Source: Roseomonas genomospecies 6
GTDB taxonomy: Bacteria > Pseudomonadota > Alphaproteobacteria > Azospirillales > Azospirillaceae
Length of the DNA: 64,000 nucleotides
Reading direction: 5' to 3'
Assembly (NCBI RefSeq): GCF_008365375.1
Contig: NZ_QOKW01000019.1
Location: 1-64,000, forward strand
Positions within the stretch are counted from its first letter, which is position 1, and each line of letters starts with the position of its first letter. Below are positions 8,786 through 16,587 of the stretch, piece after piece. Under the pieces are notes generated by a model. The model made no database searches and was not told the DNA's origin. It saw nothing but the letters and a program-made list of their open reading frames with translations. Both the position numbers and the translations under genes were made by a program.

Positions 8786-10249
8786 ATGGTCCCCATCGGC
8801 AACACCACGGCGCGTTGGATGACGCTTCGCTACGGGCTGGCGCTGGGGGTCATCGCGCTGTGCACGATCGCCGGTTTCTTCATGACGGAACGGGTCATCG
8901 ACCAGCACGCGGACATGCTGGAGGTGGTGAACATCTCGGGCCGTCAGCGCATGCTGTCCCAGCGCACGGCTCTGCTGGTCGAGCAGCTCCGCAACGCCTC
9001 GACCGACGCGGAGCGGGAGGCCCTGACCGCCCGCCTGGCCGAGGCGACGAACATGTTCGAGAACGCCCACCGGCGGCTGACCGGCGCCGACGAGGGGCCG
9101 GCCATGGGCAAGGACGTCCGGCGGCTCTATTTCGACGGGCCGGAGCCGCTGAACGATCTGGTGCTCCGTCACATCGCCGCGCTTCGCGCGGTGATCGCCG
9201 CCGGCCCAGCCGGCCTGCCCCCGGGGATGCCCGAGGCGAACCTCGTCGCCCATCAGGCGCTCGGCCCGCTCCTGACGCGGCTGGAGGACATGGTGGCCCG
9301 CTATCAGGAGGCGGGGGAGCGCGGATTCGCCACCCTGCACCATCTGGGATTCGCCGCCCTGATCCTGACTCTGCTGACGCTCTGCGCCGAGGTGCTGGTC
9401 ATCTTCCGCCCGATGGTCCGGCAGGTGGAGCGCCAGTTCGCCGACATCACCCGCATGACGGAGGCTCTGGAGCAGACGAACGTCACGCTGGAGGCCCAGG
9501 TGCGCGCCCGCACGGCGGAGCTGCACACGGCGAAGGTGGCGGCGGAGCAGGCTCATCTGGCGAAGTCCCGCTTCCTGGCCCACGCCGGGCACGATCTGAA
9601 GCAGCCCTTGCAGGCCATCAGCATGTTCACCGGCATGCTGGAACGCCAGATCGACAAGCCGCGGGCGGCGGCGCTGGTGCGGGATTTGCGGCTGGCCCAG
9701 CGGTCCATGCACGACCTGCTGAACGCCATCCTGGACATCTCCAAGCTGGAATCGGGTGTGGTGGAGCCGAAGCAGGCGGACGTCGCGCTGTCCGCCCTGT
9801 TCGACCAGCTCGAATCGGAGTTCGCCGGGATCGCCGAGGACAAGGGGTTGCGGCTTCGCGTCGTTCCGACGGCGCTGTCGGTGCGAACCGACCCCTTCCT
9901 TCTGGAACGCATCCTGCGCAATCTGTTGACCAACGCGGTGCGCTACACCGAACAGGGCGGCGTGCTGATGGGATGCCGACGCCGCGGCGGCACCCTGTGG
10001 ATCGAGATCTACGACACCGGACGCGGAATCGCCGAAGCCGACCGCAGCCGCATCTTCGAGGAATTCGTGCAGCTCGACCGGCCCGACCGCGACCGCAGCG
10101 AGGGGATCGGGTTGGGGCTCGCCATCGTGGACCGTCTGGCCCGGCTGCTCGGCCATCCACTGGAGTTGAGGTCGGTCGAAGGACGGGGAACCGTGTTCGC
10201 CGTGGGTGTACCGTTGGTTCCCGTATCACACGAGACGGTCGCGGCCTGA
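8786..10249 (+). CDS. Membrane sensor histidine kinase with NarX/PilJ-like sensor domain
   Basis: The 487-residue kinase has two membrane helices (about 12-33 and 185-208) around a periplasmic helical domain. That domain opens with NISGRQRMLSQR, the signature of the type IV pilus MCP/NarX-like sensor domain. A cytoplasmic coiled coil follows, then the H-box GHDLKQPLQ with the phosphorylated histidine at 269. The ATPase domain is complete (NLLTNAVRY, DTGRGI, GIGLGLAIV). There is no receiver domain, so it needs a separate partner. The start at 8786 is chosen because GGAAGGA lies eight bases upstream. Its 3' end overlaps by 24 bases the convergent LuxR-type response regulator, the obvious partner. 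NarX-like sensors detect nitrate or nitrite; that ligand is only a guess here. Confidence 0.87.
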   Translation: MVPIGNTTARWMTLRYGLALGVIALCTIAGFFMTERVIDQHADMLEVVNISGRQRMLSQRTALLVEQLRNASTDAEREALTARLAEATNMFENAHRRLTGADEGPAMGKDVRRLYFDGPEPLNDLVLRHIAALRAVIAAGPAGLPPGMPEANLVAHQALGPLLTRLEDMVARYQEAGERGFATLHHLGFAALILTLLTLCAEVLVIFRPMVRQVERQFADITRMTEALEQTNVTLEAQVRARTAELHTAKVAAEQAHLAKSRFLAHAGHDLKQPLQAISMFTGMLERQIDKPRAAALVRDLRLAQRSMHDLLNAILDISKLESGVVEPKQADVALSALFDQLESEFAGIAEDKGLRLRVVPTALSVRTDPFLLERILRNLLTNAVRYTEQGGVLMGCRRRGGTLWIEIYDTGRGIAEADRSRIFEEFVQLDRPDRDRSEGIGLGLAIVDRLARLLGHPLELRSVEGRGTVFAVGVPLVPVSHETVAA

Positions 10250-10870
10250 CTCCTTGACCAGCAGTACCGCCTGGGTCCGGCTGCCCACCCCCAGCGCCTT
10301 CAGCACGCCCGTGACATGCGTCTTGACGGTGGAGAGATTCAGGCCCAGCCGCTCCCCGATCTCCTGATTCGACAGGCCCTGGGCCAGAAGGTCCAGGACC
10401 TCCAACTGGCGGCGGGTCATGCCGTCGAAAACGCTCGGCTCCTGCGCCTTGGCCGCGGCTGGCGGCTGCGCGATGCCCGGCATGCCGAGAACCGGCGGCA
10501 CATAGGACCCGCCGGCCATGACCAGCCGCAGGATGTTCACCACCAGAACGTCGTCCGTGGATTTCGGAATGAAGGCCCGCACCCCGCGCGACAGGACGGC
10601 GCGCATCTCGTCCGGCGAGTCGATCATGGAAAAGACCACGACAGGAACCGGCGCCACCCGCTTCACCACCGCCTCCACATCGTCCAGCCCGCCGAGGCCA
10701 GGCATGCGCAGATCCATGATGACGAGGTCGTAGGGACCCTGGTCCAGCAACTGGGTGAGCTGGCCGAAGCTGGTCGCGGCCGCCACGCTGGCCTGTTCGT
10801 TCAATTCCCCGACCAGATGGGTCAAGCCACTGCGAACGATGGAGTGATCGTCGGCGATCAATACCTGCAT
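10226..10870 (-). CDS. LuxR/NarL-type response regulator
   Basis: The 214-residue regulator has a receiver domain (1-120) with acidic residues ADDH near the start and the phosphoacceptor aspartate at 53 (IMDLRMPG). A proline-alanine linker leads to a C-terminal LuxR-type helix-turn-helix (GLSNQEIGERLGLNLSTVKTH). It is oriented tail-to-tail with the sensor kinase and the coding regions overlap by 24 bases, so the two are unlikely to share a transcript but are probably a functional pair. Targets are unknown; the nearby ferredoxin gene is a candidate by position. Confidence 0.88.
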   Translation of the reverse strand: MQVLIADDHSIVRSGLTHLVGELNEQASVAAATSFGQLTQLLDQGPYDLVIMDLRMPGLGGLDDVEAVVKRVAPVPVVVFSMIDSPDEMRAVLSRGVRAFIPKSTDDVLVVNILRLVMAGGSYVPPVLGMPGIAQPPAAAKAQEPSVFDGMTRRQLEVLDLLAQGLSNQEIGERLGLNLSTVKTHVTGVLKALGVGSRTQAVLLVKESGRDRLV

Positions 10871-11062
10871 GACAACCCTGCTTCGGCGAAGGCGGCTGGG
10901 GGGAGCTTTCCCAGATGGACGGGGTCCGCTGGGACCGGGTCGGACTCGGTCGTCTCAAACCAAAGTGCGGCTTCCGGTATGAACCTCATACGCCGACCGG
11001 GCGTTTCACGCCACAATTGATGCATGTTTCCGCGCCGCCGCGCGTGCTTCTGCCGCAGGTGC

Positions 11063-11092
11063 GAAAAGGGCGCCGCCGAAGCGACGCCCTTA
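11063..11092 (-). terminator. Rho-independent terminator of the OmpA-type gene
   Basis: AAGGGCG (11066-11072) pairs with CGCCCTT (11085-11091). On the minus strand the stem is followed by TTTT, about 55 bases past the stop of the outer membrane protein gene. Confidence 0.75.
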
Positions 11093-11146
11093 CCCATCGT
11101 CCTGATCGTGCCGACCGCCCCCGGAGAGGACCGGCGGCCCGCCGGG

Positions 11147-12190
11147 TCACTGCACGCGGATGAGGATCTGCGCGCGACGGTTCGACGGTTCGCGCACGTT
11201 CGGACCCGTGTCCACCATGAGTTGGGTTTCGCCCTTGCCCTCGACGGTGATCTGGTTGGCCGCAACGCCCTTGCCGACCAGGGCGTTCCTGACCGCGTCG
11301 GCGCGGCGCAGCGAGAGCCGCTGGTTGTAGGCCGGCGAACCGGAGGTGTCGGTGTGGCCGATCACATGGATGCTGACGGCGCGCACACGGCCCGCGGCGG
11401 TGGCGGCATCGCCGATGATCTTGTCGGACGCCGCGGTGATGTTCGCCTTGTCCCAGTCGAAGAACACCAGATACTCCGACTGAGGCTGGGCCTGGACCGC
11501 CGGGGCCGCCGGAGCGATGGGCGCCGCCGCGGGGGCTGCCGCCGGGGCGCCGAAGGTGTAGCGCAGGCCGGCGAGGATGGTGTGGTTCTGGTACTCGCCC
11601 TTCACGGTCGAGGTGGCGAGTCCGGCGGGGCCGCCGAGATCGAACTTCGGGTCCAGGGTTGCGAAGTAGCGATAATCCAGCGTCAGCGCCAGGTTCTGGG
11701 TGAGGGCGTAGGACACGCCGGCGATGCCTTGGTAGGCGAACACCCAATCGCGGTCGTCGAAGCCGCCGAGATCCAGGCGGACCTGCGCGATACCGGCGCC
11801 GACGCCGATGTAGGGCGTGAAGGCCGTGCCGGTCTTGATGTCGTAGTACAGGTTGCCCATGAAGGCGAGCGAACTGGCCTTGCCGCCCTGCCCGTTCAGA
11901 GCCGCGGTCGCGCTCTCGGTGCTGTCGATGGCGTTGCGCCAGCGCCAGGCGAACTCCAGCTCGGCCCGAGGGCCGGCGGCGGTGGCGTAACCAGCGGAAA
12001 TGTCGCCGATGCCACCCAGCTTGAAGCTGGTGTCGGCCTCGGCCGAGGTGCCTTGGAAGCGCAGATCGGCGTCGCGCGTCCAATTCACGCCGGCACCGGC
12101 GCCCACATAGAAGCCTTCGGTCGCGGCCATGGCGGCGGTCGGCAGCATCGCCGCGAGCGCCGTTCCGAGCAGAATCCCACGCAGAGTCAT
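11147..12190 (-). CDS. OmpA-family outer membrane protein
   Basis: The 347-residue exported protein has a signal peptide with an AMA cleavage site near residue 22. An N-terminal eight-strand beta-barrel follows (alternating residues, FYVGAGAGVNW at its start, GLRYTFG at its end), then an Ala-Pro linker (about 215-235) and a C-terminal OmpA domain that binds peptidoglycan (GHTDTSGSPAYNQRLSLRR). The barrel is like those of small Omp25/OmpW-type porins. It anchors the outer membrane to the cell wall. AGGGAAAGAAG precedes the ATG, and a terminator follows the gene, so it looks monocistronic. Confidence 0.9.
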   Translation of the reverse strand: MTLRGILLGTALAAMLPTAAMAATEGFYVGAGAGVNWTRDADLRFQGTSAEADTSFKLGGIGDISAGYATAAGPRAELEFAWRWRNAIDSTESATAALNGQGGKASSLAFMGNLYYDIKTGTAFTPYIGVGAGIAQVRLDLGGFDDRDWVFAYQGIAGVSYALTQNLALTLDYRYFATLDPKFDLGGPAGLATSTVKGEYQNHTILAGLRYTFGAPAAAPAAAPIAPAAPAVQAQPQSEYLVFFDWDKANITAASDKIIGDAATAAGRVRAVSIHVIGHTDTSGSPAYNQRLSLRRADAVRNALVGKGVAANQITVEGKGETQLMVDTGPNVREPSNRRAQILIRVQ

Positions 12191-12591
12191 TTTCTTCTTT
12201 CCCTTGTAGACGGCGTTGCCGGGGCTGTCGAAGCGAACCGTTCGGATGGACCGGTGTCGATGACACCCGCCTTCATCGGGCGAGCCCGCCGCATTCCGTC
12301 GGCGGTGGAAACATCATGGTTTCGAAATATCAGCAACCACCCGCCGTCACAAGTACCCTGTGATAAGATGCACAGAGATGTTGCATTTCTGCATTACTCG
12401 ATCTTTCGCCCTAGTCTTCATATCCCTTCGAGTTAAAAGTAATCACAAGCAGAAACCCTCATAGCCCTTTTAGATGATCGCCACCACGTTTGGATGATTG
12501 GCTCCTATGGCCAACAATCCGGGCACCTTGGGCGGGCAAATGCCTGGGAAGGCCGCCTGTCGCAACCAGCGGGCCGGCGCCACGGCGCGCG
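12191..12591. other. AT-richer intergenic region, probable ompA promoter
   Basis: No gene is supported. The part from about 12310 to 12450 is clearly AT-richer than its surroundings and lies 120-260 bases before the OmpA-type start on the minus strand, so it is the likely promoter region. I could not settle on a single -35/-10 pair. The gene to the right (12592-12807) also reads leftward into this region, and no strong terminator is visible between them. Confidence 0.4.
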
Positions 12592-12807
12592 TCAGTCCTG
12601 CGTCTCGGCGACCATTTCGAACTGGGCAGGATCGAGCAGGGTGGACACCGCCAGGGTCTTGAGGGTCTTGTGATCGTCGGACCGCTGCAACTGGGCGTGC
12701 TGGGTGCCCAGCCCATCCTTGCGGACGGCGATCACCTGCCAGACTCCGCCGCCGGGACCCAACTTGCGGAACATCTGGCCTTCAACGACTTCGCGCTTTC
12801 TGCGCAT
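12592..12807 (-). CDS. Small hypothetical protein
   Basis: A 71-residue soluble protein that I do not recognise. It starts with a basic stretch (MRRKREVVEGQMFRK), then a glycine-rich turn and what looks like a small beta-rich domain with the pattern VWQVIAV. GGAG sits seven bases before the ATG at 12807, which is why this start is preferred over the longer upstream frame. The codon use is typical of its neighbours. It is divergent from the next small gene at 13002, with about 190 bases between them. Confidence 0.6.
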   Translation of the reverse strand: MRRKREVVEGQMFRKLGPGGGVWQVIAVRKDGLGTQHAQLQRSDDHKTLKTLAVSTLLDPAQFEMVAETQD

Positions 12808-13001
12808 ATCCAATCTCCAAAACCCAAGGCTTCGCACCCGGCAACGATGCCGGCACGGCGAACCATTCAAACACCAAACCGGCCCCGATTGGCGAGCGTC
12901 CGTTGCGGACCGCGGCAAGCCGAAGCCGGTATGTAGCGGTGCTGCAACAACGGTCTTCGCACTTGCGGAACAAACCGACGACCCGATACGTTGATGCCGT
13001 C

Positions 13002-13241
13002 ATGAAAATCGATCACGACGTGCTCCTGTTCGCGACCCGCCTTGTGGAAGAGCTGGGCGAGTCCGCCATCCGCATCAGCCGCGTGCGCCTCGTCGAACTG
13101 ACGGCTGCCAACAACCTGCGCGCCGCCGCCTTCTGGCGGGACGTGATGCGCACGTCCGAGCGGCTTCTGGCGGAGCGCTCCCCGTCCCTGGCGCCCCCGC
13201 CCACCGCGCCTCCACGGGCACCGCAACCGGCCCGCGTCTGA
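13002..13241 (+). CDS. Small hypothetical helical protein
   Basis: A 79-residue protein, not recognised. The first 60 residues look like two or three amphipathic helices; the tail is proline-rich. There is no signal peptide or metal site. The start is set by the ATG at 13002, whose ribosome binding site is weak; a longer in-frame start 33 codons upstream runs through unlikely arginine-rich sequence. A strong terminator follows 17 bases after the stop. Because the gene is divergent from 12592-12807 and the two are unrelated in sequence, I do not read them as a toxin-antitoxin pair. Confidence 0.5.
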   Translation: MKIDHDVLLFATRLVEELGESAIRISRVRLVELTAANNLRAAAFWRDVMRTSERLLAERSPSLAPPPTAPPRAPQPARV

Positions 13242-13258
13242 CGGTCCCCCGATACACG

Positions 13259-13288
13259 AAAGGCCCGGCGGTTTCCCGCCGGGCCTTT
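13259..13288. terminator. Strong bidirectional terminator
   Basis: A perfect 13-bp stem (13259-13271 with 13276-13288) closes a TTTC loop and ends in AAA/TTT on both sides. It lies between the convergent small gene (ends 13241) and livK (ends 13342) and can serve both. Confidence 0.85.
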
Positions 13289-13328
13289 GCGCGCCTATGC
13301 TCCCTGAGGGGAACCAGACGGTACGCCG

Positions 13329-13352
13329 ATTACTTCACCTATTACTTCACCT
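13329..13352 (-). repeat. 12-bp tandem duplication across the livK stop
   Basis: The 12-mer AGGTGAAGTAAT (minus strand) occurs twice in direct tandem. The copy at 13341-13352 contains the last codons and stop of livK; the second repeats them just downstream. The pair is bracketed by the inverted repeat GTACGCC (13321-13327) and GGCGTAC (13354-13360). Confidence 0.8.
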
Positions 13353-14442
13353 GGGCGTACTGGCCGTTGTTCCAGCGGTACCAGACATAGGCCGGAGTGG
13401 TCACGTCGCCCTTGGCGTCGAAACCGATCTTGCCGATCACCGTGCTGTAGTTGCCCTTGCGGAGAACCTCGGAGACCTTGGCCGCGTCGGTGGAGTTGGC
13501 CTGCTTGACCGCGTCCGCCCAGATCTGCAGAGCGGCGTAGGTGTAGAGGGTATAGCCTTCCGGCTCGTAGCCGGCCTTGCGGAACTTCTCCACGGCTTCC
13601 TTGGCGTCCGGCATCTCGCGCGGGTCCGGACCGAAGGTCATCATGGTGTTCTCGCCGGCCGGACCGGTGATGGCCCAATACTCGTTGGTCACCAGCGCGT
13701 CACCCGACACGATCGGGGCGTTCAGGCCCTGATCCTTCATCTGACGGGCCAGCAGACCGGCCTCGGTGTGATAGCCACCGACATACACGACGTCGACGGC
13801 TTCCTGCTTCAGCTTGGACACCAGCGCCGAGTAGTCCTTCTCACCCGCCGTGTAGGCTTCGTAGATCTTCTCCTTCTGGCCGCCGGCGTTCAGCGCCTTC
13901 TGCGTCTCGTCGGCGAGGCCCTTACCATAGGCCGACTTGTCGTGCAGGATCGCGACGTTCTTGCCCTTGTAGTTGTCGAGCAGATACTTGCCGGCGATCT
14001 GGCCCTGCTGGTCGTCACGGCCGCAGACGCGGAAGACGTTCTTGAGGCCCTGCTCCGTCAGCTTCGGGTTGGTGGAAGCCGGGGAGATCTGCAGGACGCC
14101 TTCCTCGGCGTAGACCTGCGAAGCCGGGATCGAGGAGCCCGAGCAGAAGTGGCCGGCAACGAACTTCACGCCCGCCTTGGCGAGCTGGTTCGCCACGGCA
14201 ACGGCCTGCTTCGGGTCGCAAGCGTCGTCGCCGACTTCCAGCTTCAGCTTCTGGCCCAGGACACCGCCGGCGGCGTTGATGTCCGCAACCGCCTGCTCCA
14301 TGCCCTTCTTCATCTGCTCGCCGAAGGTGGCGTACTGACCGGTGATCGGGCCGGCGGTCGCCACCGCGATGTCGGCCTTCGCCACCGAGGCGGTCATAGC
14401 GGTCGCCGCAACCGCAACGAGGAGGGAAAGCTTGTAGTTCAT
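13342..14442 (-). CDS. livK: Branched-chain amino acid ABC transporter, periplasmic binding protein
   Basis: The 366-residue protein has a signal peptide cleaved after AKA (residue 23) and a mature two-lobed binding protein of the Leu/Ile/Val type. Typical motifs are IAVATAGPITGQYA at the mature N-terminus, GGVLGQKL and ISPASTNP. It captures branched-chain amino acids (or related amides) in the periplasm and hands them to LivHM. It is the last gene of the livHMGF cluster, separated from the small membrane protein gene by 173 bases, so it may have its own promoter for higher expression. AGGGAG precedes the start. A tandem 12-bp duplication spans its stop codon. Confidence 0.92.
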   Translation of the reverse strand: MNYKLSLLVAVAATAMTASVAKADIAVATAGPITGQYATFGEQMKKGMEQAVADINAAGGVLGQKLKLEVGDDACDPKQAVAVANQLAKAGVKFVAGHFCSGSSIPASQVYAEEGVLQISPASTNPKLTEQGLKNVFRVCGRDDQQGQIAGKYLLDNYKGKNVAILHDKSAYGKGLADETQKALNAGGQKEKIYEAYTAGEKDYSALVSKLKQEAVDVVYVGGYHTEAGLLARQMKDQGLNAPIVSGDALVTNEYWAITGPAGENTMMTFGPDPREMPDAKEAVEKFRKAGYEPEGYTLYTYAALQIWADAVKQANSTDAAKVSEVLRKGNYSTVIGKIGFDAKGDVTTPAYVWYRWNNGQYAQVK

Positions 14443-14615
14443 AGTTTCGTTGGCTCCCTGTTATGAGTCGTACGCCGGCCCCATCGGGGGCCTTTTCACC
14501 GGCCCCCCAAGGGCGGGGGCGCCGGTGCCGACAAGGTTCCACTATAGTCCGATCATCGCCAAGTGCGACAGTTTCACACGCGCCCTAGTCCTGACCGGAC
14601 TCATGGATTCCGCAA

Positions 14616-14975
14616 TCACTCAGCGAGAGACCCGCCGACGCGCTCGCGCCATCCGAAAGGTCCCGAACGTTCGTACAGCCAAGGGTACTGGGAGACCATC
14701 CGGCGCGCCACCGAAATGCGGTACGTCGTCAGGGTGATCGCACCGATCGCCAACGTGTGCACCACGAATCCGTAGAGCGACAGAAGCTCGCCGCCGAACA
14801 GGCCCCAGACCAGAAACCGGTCGCCCAGCCCCAGCAGAAGCGAATAGCCGATGGCGTGCGACACCGGCTTCCAGCCTTCGGCCAAAGTCTGGCCGGTCAG
14901 AACGCCGCAGCCGCCGAACACCAGAACGGTGAGCCCCAGGAACACCGGGAGAGAGGAGCCGAGAACGCCGTCCAT
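14616..14975 (-). CDS. Small membrane protein of the liv operon (DUF6867-like)
   Basis: The 119-residue protein has three probable membrane helices (about 9-30, 40-60 and 65-87) and a basic cytoplasmic tail. Its start overlaps the livF stop by one base (TGATG), so it is translationally coupled to the transporter. Proteins of this size sit at this place in alphaproteobacterial liv operons; I believe the family is DUF6867, recalled rather than searched. A role as an accessory or regulatory subunit of the transporter is inference from position. Confidence 0.7.
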   Translation of the reverse strand: MDGVLGSSLPVFLGLTVLVFGGCGVLTGQTLAEGWKPVSHAIGYSLLLGLGDRFLVWGLFGGELLSLYGFVVHTLAIGAITLTTYRISVARRMVSQYPWLYERSGPFGWRERVGGSLAE

Positions 14976-15685
14976 CAGTGACCTCCCTCCAGATAGGCCG
15001 AACGCACTTCCTCGTTCGCCAGCAGTTCCGCACCGGTCCCCGACATGGTGACCTTGCCGTTGACCATCACATAGCCGCGGTGGGCGAGCTTCAGCGCGTG
15101 GAACGCGTTCTGCTCCACCATGAACACCGTCATCCTCTGCTCGCGGTTGATGTCCTTCACCGCCTGGAAGATCTGCTTCACCACCAGCGGGGCGAGGCCC
15201 AGCGACGGCTCGTCGAGAAGCAGAAGCCGCGGCTGGCTCATCAGCGCGCGTCCGATGGCCAGCATCTGCTGCTCGCCGCCGGACATGGTGCCCGCGCGCT
15301 GGCCGATGCGCTCCTTCAGGCGCGGGAACAGGGTCAGGACCCGCTCCAGCTCGTTGGCGAAGCTTCCGGGCTTGGCGGTGATGGACCCCATCTGCAGATT
15401 CTCCAGCACGCTCATGCGCGGGAAGATCCGGCGGCCTTCCGGTGACTGGGCGATGCCCAGGCGGACCAGTTCGTAGGTGGGCATTTGCGTGATGTCCTGC
15501 CCATCGAAGGTGATCCGGCCCATGCGGGCGCGCGGACTGCCGCAGATGGTCATGAGAAGCGTGGACTTGCCGGCGCCGTTGGCGCCGATCAGCGAGACGA
15601 TCTCGCCGGCCCCGATCTCGATATCGACCCCCTTCAGCGCCTCGATGGCGCCGTAGAAGGTGTGGACGCCCGATACCTTCAGCAT
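14975..15685 (-). CDS. livF: Branched-chain amino acid ABC transporter ATPase LivF
   Basis: This 236-residue ATPase drives import with LivG at the inner membrane. Walker A GANGAGKST is at 34-42, the signature SGGEQQ at 135-140, and Walker B ends LLLLDEPSLG with D158 and E159. The conserved LivF sequence SPEGRRIFPRMSVLENL is present. It is the fourth gene of the operon, three bases after livG, and overlaps the following small membrane protein gene by one base. Confidence 0.95.
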   Translation of the reverse strand: MLKVSGVHTFYGAIEALKGVDIEIGAGEIVSLIGANGAGKSTLLMTICGSPRARMGRITFDGQDITQMPTYELVRLGIAQSPEGRRIFPRMSVLENLQMGSITAKPGSFANELERVLTLFPRLKERIGQRAGTMSGGEQQMLAIGRALMSQPRLLLLDEPSLGLAPLVVKQIFQAVKDINREQRMTVFMVEQNAFHALKLAHRGYVMVNGKVTMSGTGAELLANEEVRSAYLEGGH

Positions 15686-15688
15686 GGC

Positions 15689-16558
15689 TCAGGCCCCCTC
15701 CTCGGCTCGCTTGGCGACCTCCGGCAGATCGGCCTTGATCTCCGGCGGCAACTCCTCGTCCTCTTCCTCGCCCAGGTAGGCGCGGATCACCGCCGGGTCG
15801 TTCTTCACGAAGGCCGGATCGCCGTCGGAAATCTTCCGCCCGTAATCCAGCACCACGACATGGTCGGAAATGGTCATCACCACGCTCATGTCATGCTCGA
15901 TCAGCAGCACGCCGATCTTGTGCTCGTCGCGGATGTAGGTGAGCAGGTCGGCCAGTTCGCCCGACTCGCGCGGGTTGAGGCCCGCCGCCGGCTCGTCCAG
16001 GCACAGCATCACCGGCTCCGTGCACATGGCGCGGGCGATCTCCAGCCGGCGCTGGGCGCCGTAGGGAAGATTGCCCGCCTCCCAGTCCGCGAACTCCAGA
16101 AGGCGCACGCGGTCCAGCCAGTACTTCGCCAGATCGACCGCCTCCCGTTCCGTCTTGGTGTAGGACGGCAGGCCGAGAAGGCCGGCGATGGAGAAGCCCG
16201 ACGCGCGGATCAGCTTGTTGTGCTGGGCGACGATCAGGTTCTCCAGAACGCTCATGCCGCCGAACAGGCGGATGTTCTGGAAGGTGCGGGCGACGCTGGC
16301 CTTCTGCGAGATGCGGTAACCCGGCATCCGCTCCAGAAGGAACTCCTTGCCGTCGGGATGGCGAAGCGTCAGCCGGCCCACCGTGGGGGTGTAGAAGCCG
16401 GTGATGCAGTTGAACAGCGTGGTCTTGCCGGCGCCGTTCGGACCGATGATCGCGGTGATCTCGCCGTTGTTCGCCGAGAAGGAGACGTCGTTGACCGCCA
16501 CCAGGCCGCCGAAGCGCATGGTGAGGTGTTCGACCGTCAGCAGGGGCGTGGCGGTCAT
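15689..16558 (-). CDS. livG: Branched-chain amino acid ABC transporter ATPase LivG
   Basis: The 289-residue partner of LivF. Walker A GPNGAGKT is at 39-46, and the Walker B aspartate and glutamate are D188 and E189 in CLDEPAAGL. The signature is the degenerate YGAQRR at 166-171 that is normal for LivG. ARTFQNIRLFGGMSVLENL-type sequence is typical of the family. The ATG at 16558 is chosen over upstream frames because AGGGG lies seven bases before it and the protein then starts directly at the ATPase fold. The C-terminal 25 residues are acidic and longer than in E. coli LivG. Confidence 0.94.
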   Translation of the reverse strand: MTATPLLTVEHLTMRFGGLVAVNDVSFSANNGEITAIIGPNGAGKTTLFNCITGFYTPTVGRLTLRHPDGKEFLLERMPGYRISQKASVARTFQNIRLFGGMSVLENLIVAQHNKLIRASGFSIAGLLGLPSYTKTEREAVDLAKYWLDRVRLLEFADWEAGNLPYGAQRRLEIARAMCTEPVMLCLDEPAAGLNPRESGELADLLTYIRDEHKIGVLLIEHDMSVVMTISDHVVVLDYGRKISDGDPAFVKNDPAVIRAYLGEEEDEELPPEIKADLPEVAKRAEEGA

Positions 16559-16587
16559 GGAATGACCCCTCATCACTGTACCTTCCA

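Noticed and set aside
12592..13241. Possible toxin-antitoxin pair
   Set aside because: The two small genes are divergent, about 190 bases apart, and show no RelE, HicA, MazF, VapC or antitoxin features.
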